A stretch of 64,000 nucleotides of DNA from Chondrus crispus (Eukaryota; Rhodophyta; Florideophyceae; Gigartinales; Gigartinaceae): positions 62,001-126,000 of the forward strand of contig NW_005179122.1 of NCBI RefSeq assembly GCF_000350225.1, given 5' to 3'. A model generated the notes under the pieces. That model was given only the letters and a program-made list of their open reading frames with translations, had not been told where the DNA came from and searched no databases. This document shows positions 11,401-22,300 of the stretch, in pieces. Both the position numbers and the translations under genes were made by a program. Position 1 is the first letter of the stretch. Every line of letters starts with the position of its first letter.

Positions 11401-11418
11401 TGGTCTCCCGACCTAGAA
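11401..11418 (+). promoter_or_regulatory. Primer-binding site of element B
   Basis: TGGTCTCCCGACCTAGAA begins four bases after the LTR. The same 18 bases lie three bases after the 5' LTR of element C (28096-28113). It would pair with a tRNA ending ...GGGAGACCA; from memory, yeast tRNA-Tyr ends that way, so a Tyr primer is a guess. CCCGACCTAGAATTGT occurs twice here, about 22 bp apart. Confidence 0.6.
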
Positions 11419-11560
11419 TTGTCTACAGCAAACCCGACCTAGAATTGTGTCGACGACAGCTTCGGTCTGGAGTTGCACTACAAAGGTGGCCTGGGTGACG
11501 GAGTCTCTTTTTTATTTTTGTTTGTAACTTTTTTTGTGTGTAGGTTCGCTCGTACGAGCG

Positions 11561-13093
11561 ATGTGGTCAAGCGCACCCGGGGACGTCGGTCCTGGGGCGA
11601 GTAGGAGTGGATCGGCAAGGGCGTCGAGGATCCCGCGAGGTCCTCGCACCCGAAGCCAGGCCAATGCGGCCACGGATCCCGAAGGTCAAGAATCCCCGAC
11701 GGGGGTTGAAGCCGAAAAAGATAACCTATCCTACAGGTTCGAGAAGATGAGCGAGGAAATTCGCCAAGAGATGACGAAAAATCTCGAGGCTGAATTAGCC
11801 CTCGTCCGGAAGCAACTGGAGTTGCAAGTATCTGAGTTCCACACCGTTTTAGGAGAGCTATCGGCTCGAGTAGATCTCGTCGAGAAGGAGCGAGGTGAGG
11901 CGACCGATGGTCTGGAGCCGGAGGTTCTAGCTTCGTTGAAAAGTTCAGTCAAGGACGCAAGGCGCGACGCGAATCAAGCTTTGGAGTCCTTAGGTAAATT
12001 TAGAAGCAGTATCGACGACAGGTTCGACCGCGCCGCTCATCGTCTCAAGGGCCTTGAACAGGTCGCTGGGCAAGAGCCGCTCCCAACGGGTCGAGAAGGC
12101 GACCGTCGGTCGAAGAAGGACAAGGCCGCGGTGCAGCGGAGTTCCAAGTCGAAGACTTCGAAGAAGATTCTGCGACGCCGGAGCAAGAGTCACTGTAGTG
12201 ACGAGCCGGAGGGCCAAGACTCAGCGGTCGAGTCAAATGGTCTTTCCGAAGATGGTGACGACGGTTCGTCGAACCATGCAAGCGATTCCGAACATCGTTC
12301 AGAGGAAGGAAAAGGAATTTCGCAGGGCAAGAGAATGACCTCCAGACGGGGCGGGATCACTTCGTCCACCTCGCCGAGAGACAAGGACGCGGAGCCCGAA
12401 GATGTCGCAACGCGGCGCGGGCCGCGATGGGAGGAGTTGGAGGAGCTGAATCCGACCAACTACCTCTTCAAGAAATTACTTTCGTACGGAACGTACCGCT
12501 TGCGGAACCCGCAGACATATTTGTCAAGTTCCCGGCGGACCGCCGTGCGAAAAATCAGGAGAGATATTCCGCCTAAGGTGAAGAAGGACAACACGTTCAC
12601 AGGTGAGGACGGGGTCCTTGTGTTAGATTTTTTGGCAAAATTAGTTCAAGAGTTCGATACTCAAGAAATGAGCGAGGGGCAAGCGATCCGCTTGTTGCCC
12701 GAATTTTTAAGCGGCATCGCCCTGAGACAGTACACTTCGGTGTCTCAGACGGCTGGGTCCCACTACGGAAAGGTATCCGTTTGGCCGGAGGCCGTACAGT
12801 GGTTGTTGAGGAGTTTCGCAACCGACGAGGCGATCCGTCAAGCCATGCTCGCATTGCGAGAAGTTCAGCAAAGACCGTCTGAAGACGAGATGGAATTTTA
12901 TATACGTCTGACGGACGCAAGCAATCGATGTGGAAACGTATATTCGATGGAAGAACAAATGACGATGTTTATTGAAGGACTCGATTCGAGTATCAAGCCA
13001 ATGGTATTTCAATACCGACAAGACAATCGAGACGTTTCGTTTTTGAGACTAGTTAATTACGCGAAGGCGCATGGCTCGGGCGAGCCGCGCTAA
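11561..13093 (+). CDS. gag: Gag polyprotein of element B, N-terminal and capsid part
   Basis: I start at the ATG at 11561, the first in a frame that opens further upstream without an ATG. The ~510 residues begin with a basic, Ser/Gly-rich stretch. A coiled coil follows (about 60-170; FEKMSEEIRQEM, LVRKQLELQV), then a charged linker with SKSKTSKK. The capsid-like part (about 300-510) has the retrotransposon-gag pattern of Trp, Phe and Leu residues (VLDFLAKLVQEF, AVQWLLRSFATDEA, EMEFYIRLTDA). Gag forms the particle that packages element RNA. The frame stops at 13093. A plausible continuation (KDKKTKKVTIQT) follows one base out of frame, so the stop is probably decay. A T-run followed by TGTGTGTAG lies just upstream of the ATG and looks like a 3' splice site. 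Confidence 0.8.
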   Translation: MWSSAPGDVGPGASRSGSARASRIPRGPRTRSQANAATDPEGQESPTGVEAEKDNLSYRFEKMSEEIRQEMTKNLEAELALVRKQLELQVSEFHTVLGELSARVDLVEKERGEATDGLEPEVLASLKSSVKDARRDANQALESLGKFRSSIDDRFDRAAHRLKGLEQVAGQEPLPTGREGDRRSKKDKAAVQRSSKSKTSKKILRRRSKSHCSDEPEGQDSAVESNGLSEDGDDGSSNHASDSEHRSEEGKGISQGKRMTSRRGGITSSTSPRDKDAEPEDVATRRGPRWEELEELNPTNYLFKKLLSYGTYRLRNPQTYLSSSRRTAVRKIRRDIPPKVKKDNTFTGEDGVLVLDFLAKLVQEFDTQEMSEGQAIRLLPEFLSGIALRQYTSVSQTAGSHYGKVSVWPEAVQWLLRSFATDEAIRQAMLALREVQQRPSEDEMEFYIRLTDASNRCGNVYSMEEQMTMFIEGLDSSIKPMVFQYRQDNRDVSFLRLVNYAKAHGSGEPR

Positions 13094-13531
13094 GGACAAG
13101 AAGACCAAGAAGGTCACCATTCAGACGCCGTCGAGGATCAGGGCGGGTAAGAAGCCGATGGCTTCTTATCCCGGTCATAGAAGTCAGGGCGCCGTTCACG
13201 TAGCCGAGACAATCTCCGCGTAGGATGAACGCGGTGCGCACGGAAGCAGCGAAAATCAGTATGAAGGAGCCTTGGTAGCCAAAGGCAATTTTATTGTGCC
13301 ATCGGAGGGCTACGGACACGAGTACTACGGGGCAAGCGGGCCGTCAACTTTACCGACGCCCACATACCCGACGGAGTCGTCTTCAGAGCCCACGGATCCC
13401 GTGATGACGTTTCGGGGGCGCGGCCACACGCCGGCGCCGCGCATTCCGATGGAAGGCAAGGGTACGACGTTTCGAAGGCCAGGCTGGATAGGAGGGCCGC
13501 AACGTCAAAGAAGGCCGCGGCCCGTGGAGGA
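13094..13531 (+). pseudogene. gag: Gag linker of element B, frameshifted, cut by a solo LTR
   Basis: After the stop at 13093, gag-like sequence continues in other frames. First comes KDKKTKKVTIQTPSR with a stop near 13222. A Gly/Pro/Arg-rich stretch follows in the frame of 13272 (FRGRGHTPAPRIPMEG). The LTR-B insertion at 13532 ends the homology, which resumes at 14607. The stretch would link capsid to nucleocapsid. Confidence 0.55.
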
Positions 13532-14601
13532 TGTAGTGCAATACGCACCTGAAAAGGGGGGTGAAAAGAAATGAAAATGATGGGGTATGACAAGCAAAAG
13601 TGGAAATCATTTCACTTTATTATTTTAATTATTAATGTTAATTAGTTGCATATTAGGTATTTAACATTAGATTAGATCTAGGATCTAGCGCCGAGAGCTA
13701 CTGTAGTGGCTCCGGCGGGGCGATATATACCTTAGCCCTCTGACGACCAAGTCAGTAAAGGTAACCCGAGTTGCCGGAGTTGAATGTCGCCTTGGTCGAA
13801 GTCCGTCTCTACCAAGACGCTCCCTTTTACCTAAGCCTACGGCATCCTTCAGCGCTTGGGGGTCCCATTCCTTTTTCCTTTATTTCCCAACGAACCCGAG
13901 TTGCCAGAGTCTGATATCGCCTTGGTTGGAGTCCGTCTTTCACAAGACATTCCCTTTAACTACAGATTACTTTATCCTCTGCGCTCGGGGGTCCCCTTTT
14001 TCCTTATCAATTTTCCTTTATTTCCCTATCCTAATTTCCCTTACTCTTGAGTTGGTCCCACCTTGTAGGATTGCGATCCGCAACGTGACGTCATTTGCCA
14101 TCGGGCTTTTGTGTTGGTGCACCAGTGGTGCTTTTCTCAGTGTTGGTTCCATCAGAATCTGGTTGCGACCGATCCGTTGTTAGTACTTTGCCATCGGGCA
14201 GTACGACGGTGTAGCGCTGCTACGTTTTCTTCTTTCCCGACGGGCTACGTTGCGACGTCCCCGTCGAAGACCTTATCAAGGGTATAAGGTGTACAAGGCG
14301 CTCTTCGAGCATTGGATTTACGACCCATCGGACCAGGTTTACCTAAACACCCCTCCAAACTCGTCGAGCAGTCGCCTTTACAAGTCTCTACCACCATTTA
14401 CCGATCCCGGGCTGGGACCTTCTCTTTGCCCCCCCCCCTATCAGGGATCCGAGCTACTGCGGGCCGCAAACCCGCTTAAAGAGGACAGGGAGCTTCGAAC
14501 ACTCCGTAGCGCTGTGCCGTTGGCAGTTGTTGTTTTTGTTGCTGTTGTTTGTGTCGGACCGTCGGACCTTGGTCTCTGCCTAACAGGTGCATTGCACTAC
14601 A
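13532..14601 (+). repeat. Solo LTR-B copy 2 inserted in gag of element B (1070 bp)
   Basis: It starts TGTAGTGCAATACGCACC, ends GGTGCATTGCACTACA, and is flanked by a perfect 5-bp target duplication GAGGA (13527-13531 and 14602-14606). A solo LTR with a duplication shows that a whole element inserted and was then lost by LTR-LTR recombination. It interrupts a gag of its own family. A local duplication of about 100 bp (two copies of the CCGAGTTGCCAGAG-type segment near 13760 and 13895) distinguishes it from copy 1. Confidence 0.9.
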
Positions 14602-14939
14602 GAGGACCTAGGCTGCAATATCCCGTCAAGACACACGGACTGGTGTGCTATCATTGTTACGAAAAGGGGCACGCCGCGCCAACGTGCATTCTTTCCCTCT
14701 GGGAAATGCACCGAGTTTTGGAAAATTATGAGGCGTTGTCTCCGATGGAGAGGTTAGGGATACCATCGACGAGTTACCTGAAGGTCAAGAATTGGTTTGA
14801 TTCGCAGACGGCGAGCACGCCGAGTGCTTCAACGCCGAGGTCGAACCAACCTTTCAGAAGGCCCGCCGCGGGGCCGGCGTCGTCGGACGTGAGAAGGAAC
14901 CCCAGTGGCAGGAAAACTAGAGAGGGGAATCTCGCATGA
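14602..14939 (+). pseudogene. gag: Gag nucleocapsid of element B with CCHC zinc knuckle
   Basis: Gag homology resumes right after the solo LTR. The frame shows a CCHC knuckle, CYHCYEKGHAAPTC (C-X2-C-X4-H-X4-C), which binds RNA. A helical stretch and a Ser/Pro/Arg-rich tail follow, ending at a TGA at 14937-14939. Relative to the gag frame before the LTR there is a net frame change. The downstream protease frame overlaps by about 35 bases in the +1 frame, which could be a former programmed shift or simple decay. Confidence 0.7.
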
Positions 14940-16326
14940 GCCGCCAGAGGCACAGAGTCGACGTACTGTGCCCGGGGCTCAGCACCGTTCCCCTTCTCTA
15001 AGGGAAAAATCAGACCCCGAGGAGGACGTTGTTGGATTGGTAGATAAGCCCAACGGGCCAGCTCAAGTCAAGAAAATTTTGAGCCGAGCCCGAGATCATC
15101 CCCTGGAAGAAGTTCGAAGATCCTGGTACAGGGTTAAGGGAAGGGAGTGTCCCGAGAAGATTTTGGTTCTTGCGCGAAAAAACTACAAAGTTTACGCGGA
15201 CATTGGACCAACAGTCGGATTGATGAGCCGGGTGTTGTCTGTATTAGACACCGGTGCGGGACCAATCCTTGTGTGAAAATCGGAACTCCCGGCTGGAATG
15301 GAATCTCTAATGTCCTACGGACCGACCCAAGGCATTGGCGACGCGAGCAATAGGCCACTCCAGACTCTCGGCACAATTAGAATGCCTGTGAGGCTTGGAA
15401 AATTCGTGGCCGCAGCCGAGTTTATTGTATGCGAAAAACTAGCCGTCCCGCTAATTCTAGGCGCGGACTACTGTCACCGGTTTGTGGAAGCAATTTATCC
15501 AAGGAAGAAAACGGTTGAGTTGGCAGATTTCTCTGAGGTTCCGATAGTTAGACGGTTCTCGACGAGAAAAGGGAAGAAGAATCTCGTCCCGGGAGAAGAC
15601 GAGAATGATGGAAAGGTGGAGGGAATTTCCCCTAAGGTAAAAGTGGCAAGAGCCACGACTATCGAGCCAGGGACGCAACGCGTCGTGGAATGCACCTCAA
15701 AGAGGGCGGGCTTGGTTGTGGTTCAGCCGTACTCGTCGTTGTACGAAAGGCACGGGTTGACGTGCACGAATGGTGTCGTTCAGGTTGAGCCTGACCGGCC
15801 ATTTCGTTTACTCGTTGCGAATTTTAGGACGTATCCTGTCAGGGTACAAAAAGGCCAAGTGGTGGCAGAATTATTACCGCACCCGAGAGCCGCGCTCGAG
15901 AGCAAAACCACCATCGGTGAAGTTCTCGGAATTCAAGAAAGGAAGAAGGAACATTTTCCTAATTCCACCAAGACGCCTACGGGCGAGACAAGATGCCAAC
16001 CGTCGGATCAAGATCGCGAGGACCAGCATGGAGAACGGGAGGAAAGGCTCTCCGCGACGGCAACCACGAGGCCAGAGCGGCGGATTGAGCTTCCCCCGCC
16101 GGACGTGGAGGAACTCGACCTGAGCCACGTGCCGGACCGGCTGCGCGCAAGATTCCGTCGAATGTTGAAAAAGTATTCCCGCATGTGGATGGGACCCTCG
16201 GTGAGATCAACACCACGGTCCACCGGATTGAACTGGCCCCGGATACAAGGCGAATTGCACAAGCTCCCTACCGAGGCGGTCCAAAGGCTCGGGAGGTCGA
16301 GGACGCAGAAGTACAGAAGATGTTAG
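14905..16326 (+). pseudogene. pro: Retropepsin-like protease and linker of element B, one in-frame TGA
   Basis: The aspartic protease signature VLDTGAGPILV (active-site Asp at about 15250) is followed at once by an in-frame TGA at 15274-15276. The same frame then continues with the rest of the protease fold (LGTIRMPVRLG, EFIVCEKLAVPLILGADY). That second part (ILGADY) is the usual C-terminal motif of Ty3-type proteases. A linker leads to LKKYSRMW at the RT border, where a one-base shift moves into the pol frame (GTLGEINTTVHRIEL). The enzyme would cut the Gag-Pol polyprotein. The single stop and the shift make it non-functional as written. Confidence 0.75.
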
Positions 16327-19300
16327 AAGCAGGAGTCATCGAACCGGCGCAGTCAGAATGGGCGTCGCCCGTTTTATTAGTGCCGAAGCCTGACGGATCG
16401 ATGCGCTTTTGCGTAGACTATCGCCGGTTAAACGCGGTAACGGTTAAGGACACGTACCCTTTACCGCGCATGGATGAGTGTCTGGACTCGCTTGGTGACA
16501 CCAAGGTTTCCTCCGCGTCGGACGCGATCTCGGGATATTGGCAGATGCCTATCCCTGAGCGCGACCGCGACAATACCGCATTTTCGTGTCACTCAGGACT
16601 GTATCGCTTCTCAAGAATGCCCTTCGGGCTAACGAACGCGCCAGCGACGTTTCAGAGAGCAATGGATATCCTGCTCTCTCCGTTCCGTTGGAAGTGCTGT
16701 TTGGTGTATCTGGACGACATAATAATTTTTAGCAAGTCGTGGGAGAAGCACATCGTGCATGTGGATGAAATACTTTCCGTATTGGAGAAGGCAGGTGTGA
16801 AGCTCAAGCTTCGCAAGTGTGAATTTTTCGTCGAAAAGATCAAGTACCTGGGCCACGTCGTTCGACCACGTACATTGGAAGTGGACGCTGCGCGAACCGT
16901 CGCATTGGAACAAGTGAGGTACCCTCAAACGCAGACCAAGCTCAGGAGCTTTTTGGGACTTTGTAATGTCTACCGCAGATTCGTTCCGCATTATGCGAAA
17001 ATCACGCATCCGCTCAATCAACTGTTGAAGAAGGGACAACCGGTCCAGTTGGAAGGATTCGACGAACCGTGCGAAAAAGCTTTTCATAAGCTCAAGGACA
17101 CTATCTTGGCGCCACCGGTGTTGGCGCTGCCGAAGAAGAACCTACCATACTCGGTAGACACCGATGCAAGCGACTATCAAATCGGCGCTGCATTATTTCA
17201 GACACATCCGGATGCGCAACGTAAACCCATCGGGTTCTTTTCAAGAACGTTATCCGCAGCCGAGAGAAACTACTCCGTATCAGAAAAAGAATGTCTAGCG
17301 GTAATTTGGGCCGTACAGACTCTAAGACCATATCTATATGGCAAGCACTTCATTATGCATACCGACTATGCCTCATTGAGGTGGTTGATGAACGTAACCG
17401 ACCCCAGCGGGAGATTAATCCGATGGAGGCTCCGCCTCTCGGAATTTGACTTCGAAATCAAGTACAAAAAGGGCAAGGCGAACAGCCAAGCCGATGCCCT
17501 GTCAAGATTACGGACCGCAGGAGAAACTGTCGACGAAATCGAAGACGAAATTCCATGCTTTGTGGCCGAACCGGCCGAGGGAACAGTGGAGGACGAGGAC
17601 AGTTTTGACGCGTTAGACGACATCCTCGCTCTTGAGGGGGGGACCGCCCCTGAGCGCCTCGATCAATTCCAAGCTGTCACCCCGGAGGAGCTCATTCGCA
17701 AGCAAGCCGTCGACCCCTTCTGCAACCGCATCAAGGAAGAAATGGACGCCGGAAAGGTGAGAACGTTCAGAATGGAGACCAAGGAACTCGAAGGAACTCT
17801 ATGCCGTACCGCGGCGGAGTTTGTACAAGTGGTAATACCACAATCGTTAAGGGACGGCGTCCTAGGGTTGAGCCACTACGCAAAATTGGCAGGCCACCCG
17901 GGAGGCAGGAAACTTTACAAGACATTGAGAAGATATTTTTATTGGCCCACAATGGCCCTAGACTGCTACACAGTCGCGAAGAATTGCGCCGCATGTGCGC
18001 GGGAAAGGGTGAAGTTAAGAAGAAACACGAAGGAATTGAAGCTGTTCACGCCCAAAGCTCCGCTGGAGTTTGTCGCCATCGACATCCTCGGCGAGCTAAT
18101 TACAACTAAACGAGGAAATCGGTACATTCTCGTGATCAGCGATCGATACTCGAAACTGGTACGAACCGTACCGTTGAAGAAGATATCAGCTGCGCACATC
18201 GCACAAACCTTCGTTCACCATTGGGTATTCGTGTACGGACCGCCGGTCAAGCTGCTGTCCGACAATGGAACACAGTTCACGGCCCGGTTCTTTGAGAACG
18301 TCTGTCGAATTCTCGGCATACGCAATGTGTTCACGACCACGTACCACCCGCAAGCCAACGGCCAAGTTGAGAGGTTTAACCGCACGCTGACTTCCGCGTT
18401 GCGAAAATATGTTGGAGAGCATCCGAAGGACTGGGACCTATTTAGCGACGCCGTGACGTTCGCATACAACACGCAAGTTCATCGCACTACGAACATCGCG
18501 CCCTTCGAGCTGTTGTTAGCTCGGGCGCCGAGAAGCATTGCGTTACAAGCGCAACCAACGTTGGAGAACTTTAGCTCGTCACGAGCATACTACCTGAAAT
18601 GGCAGTCTTGGTTGGAGAGCCTAATGCGAGGCGCCGATAGGAGTTTGCGGTAGGAACAAGCCCTGTACAAGCGAAATTTCGACGCACGCCTTCGCAAACC
18701 GCAATATGAGATCCCACGGGGGTCCTATGTGTTCCTCCGGAAGGAACAGGGCACGGCTAGCGAACCGAAACACAAGCTGGCACAAGTCGCCACAGGACCT
18801 TATCACGTCAGAAGATCGGATCAACATACGGTAGTCATTGCCATTGGCGATCAGGAGGAGCGCGTATCGCGAGACAGGTTGGAGTTAGCCCCAAGCCCGA
18901 TGGACTATGCGCCGATAACTGGCCTACGTCAAGCGCCACAGTTCTTGGGAGAGCCGGAGTTAAACGAAGAAGGAGAGGTAATGGAGGACGAGGAATGTCC
19001 TCACACCCGTGCGCCTACGTCAGGGGACCAGGACAATCAAGTCAGTCAACCGCCGACAGCAGAGACATCTCCGGACCTACGCGATTTCGGAAGGTCCAGA
19101 GAAGAGGACGAGTTGGAAGATCTTCAGGAGGGGGAAGAAAACAGTTCAGAGAAAGGAGAGGAAACGGAGAACACGGAATACGTATTCGACCGGGTCGTCG
19201 ACCACGAATATCAGAATGGTAATTTGATTCTCAAGGTGGAATGGTACGGCTATACGCCCGAGGACGCGACGTGGGAGACCATTGAGCAATTACCCTGCAG

Positions 19301-19373
19301 TGCGGCCGTCACGTATTTCCGAAGGAAGAAGATATCCTTGCCGCCGCAAGTCGCGCACGCGCAAGTGGGATAG
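16185..19373 (+). pseudogene. pol: Pol of element B: RT, RNase H, integrase, chromodomain, one in-frame TAG
   Basis: RT occupies about residues 20-260 (VLLVPKPDGSMRFCVDYRR, MPFGLTNAPATFQR, YLDDIIIFS with the catalytic Asp pair). RNase H follows (SVDTDASDYQ, SVSEKECLAV, MHTDYASLRW, QADALSR). Integrase has its H-H-C-C zinc site (AGHPGG, CAACARE) and DDE core (AIDILGEL, LSDNGTQF, GQVERFNR). The frame meets TAG at 18651-18653 and then continues unbroken for 240 more residues. These include an acidic linker and a canonical chromodomain (VFDRVVDHEYQNG, LKVEWYGYTPEDATWE). The TAG probably replaced a Gln codon. The 5' border is a one-base shift from the protease frame. Confidence 0.88.
17627..17643 (+). 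promoter_or_regulatory. Candidate central polypurine tract in pol of element B
   Basis: GCTCTTGAGGGGGGGAC lies between the RNase H and integrase coding parts. It shares CTCTTGAGGGGGGG with the 3' polypurine tract of element A. Central tracts at this place start a second plus strand in lentiviruses and Ty1. It also encodes Ala-Leu-Glu-Gly-Gly, so coding constraint could explain it. Confidence 0.4.
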
Positions 19374-22300
19374 TCATCGTCAATAGAATCAGCAGGTTAT
19401 GGAACACGGGAGAGTCAGAAATTCGGAGCAGGAGGGGTCAGCAAGCAAGCAATGTCAGAGCGAGAGGAGCAAGGCAAGAGAACGCGGAACGCCTTTACGA
19501 GAAGGGAACGACGAGCGACGCGTTTTAGGGACTTGAAGTGATGCGGTGACCCCGGACGAGGCATTGAGCCTACCGGAAGACGCATCTCCGAAATCAACGG
19601 ATGCACGCGAAAAGACAATCGAGATCAGTTTCCCGTCCTCGGAGAGCAAGTTAATCCGAAATAATTACTTTTTTTGTTGTTGTCGCCCGCAGCCGACGGC
19701 ACACACAGGGGACGTTCGCCGTCGATCTGCTCAGATTGAAGACCGAGCAAGACGCGCGCTTGTTTTGTACCATGTACTTTTACATGACCATCGTCCTCAT
19801 CGAGGACTTACTTACCCCCTGACCACAGTAACTCACTACTTTTGTTTTTGTTTTTGTTCTATTCTGTTTTCTTTTTTCTTTTTGTGTGCTTTCGGTTGTC
19901 TCTTGACAGAACGCAGGGAAAAAGAACCCGCACCGCGGACCAAGGTGAATGAGCCCTACAACACATATCGTTCGGCGACCCTCGGACGAGTGTACCTAGT
20001 CCCGTGCGAGCCGTCGATCGTAAGCAATTTAATACGCTGTGTATCGGGCCGAGGAAGAAGTGTTCTACGAATAACTGAGCACGACGGACTTTGCCTAATT
20101 GAGTAAGTGTCTGGAAGAAACCAGACGGCGGAAGGCAAGTGAATGCAGAACGCAGTTAGAAGGGGGTACGTGAAGGAAAAGCGTGGTGCTGTAGTCGTGT
20201 GTGTGTCGTGTTACCGTTCAGGGAAAGGAGGAACAGACTACAGTATTCTCTAAGGGATAGCGGGCTGTGTCAGGCAGACGAGCGGGTTACCCTCGAGTCG
20301 AGGGAGAAGAAGGGGGAAAGATGCAGTTGATGTGGAGGCGCATGCGAGGGAGGCTGATCAAGAGGAAGTCAATGATGCGGGACGCAATAAGACCGCCAGT
20401 GAAATGTTGAAATTGTATTGGGGATGGTCCCCATCCGGAGGCTCTCAAGTTGGAAGTGATGCGGTGAACCGCGTCGCAGAGAGAGAGAGTAAGGACAGTC
20501 GCCGGAAACGAGATCCCTCGGAATGGGGAGAAGGGAAATGAAATATCTTAAGCGATTTTGCCTGGGACCCCCGCCCATGAATGAAATGGCCTGCGCGGCC
20601 ATGCCGTGGAATGAAAAATTTACTGTAGTCTCAGGCTGAGGTAATACACCTCCTTGGATGCGATCACGCGCTGCCGCCGCGCGCACGTGAAGGGACGCTT
20701 GGATCAGTGACACGCCCTCGTGGGGCATGATTTAATCAAGAAAAAATGGGGCTGCCGGCAGGGAGCTGCTAAACGGGCGGAGAAAATCGAAAATTGAACA
20801 CTGGTCAGCCATCGAAATTTTAATCAAAATTAAGGGAAGGTACGGAACTTGTCGGTCATACGCGAACGGGGTGTCGCTTGCTATAGCCAAAGGCACTAGT
20901 ATCCGAGGCCGTCCGGCAGCACCGTCACAAACTCCTGCGCGCGACGCCGACCACAACACCGAACGACGACGTCGTCAAAACCCGTTTCAAAGGCGTTGAC
21001 TACGATCGAGAAACTAAGAAATTGACGCTCGGCGAGCGGGAGGGTTCCCCCACGTGTGAGTCGCGGAACGACCACGTACAATTGGGTACGCACACCGGCA
21101 TAGGTGCAACCCCCCTCTCCCCAAAACCGCGACTATTTCTGTTCGCAAAAAGCCTCGTCGCTCGCAGCGCCGAACGGAAGACGAAAGAAAGAAGGGGAAC
21201 GGAACGTTTTTTATTTGTTCATGAGAGGATCGAAAGCCTCGCGCCTTCTTCCCCCGAGGATGTCCAGGAGGAACAGTGTGAAAAGGACGAATCCAACGGA
21301 GAAGAAAGTGTCTCTCGACGAGCTTGTGACCGACAATTTGTCTATTGCTTGTAGCGACTGACGTCGTCACGCTCACGTCCTTGTTTTTACCCCGAGTGAC
21401 CCACAATGGCAATTTTCTTTCCTGTTCTTTCCTGCTCTTTGACTCCCTTTCTAGCTATCTGTTTTTTTTCCTGCTCTATGTTTGTTTGCCTGTTTACTTT
21501 TTTTCTTTGAGAAGGCGGAATACATCCCCGTGCTGCGACGTCGGCGCGCAAGACTAGGACCACCAAAAGGGCGCTGACCACGATCGACCAATTGGGGACA
21601 GAAACTCGTCGAGCAGGGAGAAGTTATGCTTCTTTCGTTTTCGCTTTTGGTTTTGTCTTGCTTCGCCCTATTTTTTGACGTCGGAGACGCGATAGCGACC
21701 ATCGGACGCTGACCGGCAAGACGGCAAGGCCCTCGAAGGAAGGACGAGAGCGATCTCCAAACCGACGTATCGTTGCCTTACGGTTACTACTTTAAATGTG
21801 AAAGATACAAGTCATGCGTTGACCTGGGAGAAGGAAGAGTTGAATGGGGGCAAAATGTGCAACAGCCCTGCAGGGCAGCCGCACCAATTCTCCCCCGCGA
21901 GACGGAGAGAATGCAGAGCCCGTGGAGATTACGTGGAGAATTTATTGCAGTTTCGCTCAGTTCTTTTTCGTTTCGTTTTTTTTGTTGTCGTGTGAATTGA
22001 GCACCAGGGCATTTGTTGAGAACGTTAGTCCGCTCCCTGGGTAATCTAAGATTGAATCGAATGACCACGCGTTATTTGATTTGCTCACTACAGTGTACGT
22101 TTCTAATACTTTCAAAGAAAAGGGTTCGTGGAATTGAGGAGAAAATTGAAGAGAAGGAAGAAGGGATCGCGGATCGCAACGAGAGCAGGGGCGCGCCGGA
22201 CGAAGGGTAGCTAATCGCCAACAGGCCAAAACTGGGATCGACTCTCGCTTTGACCTTCCGAACGGACGAGACGCAAAGGGATGAAGTTCCGATCGTGTTA

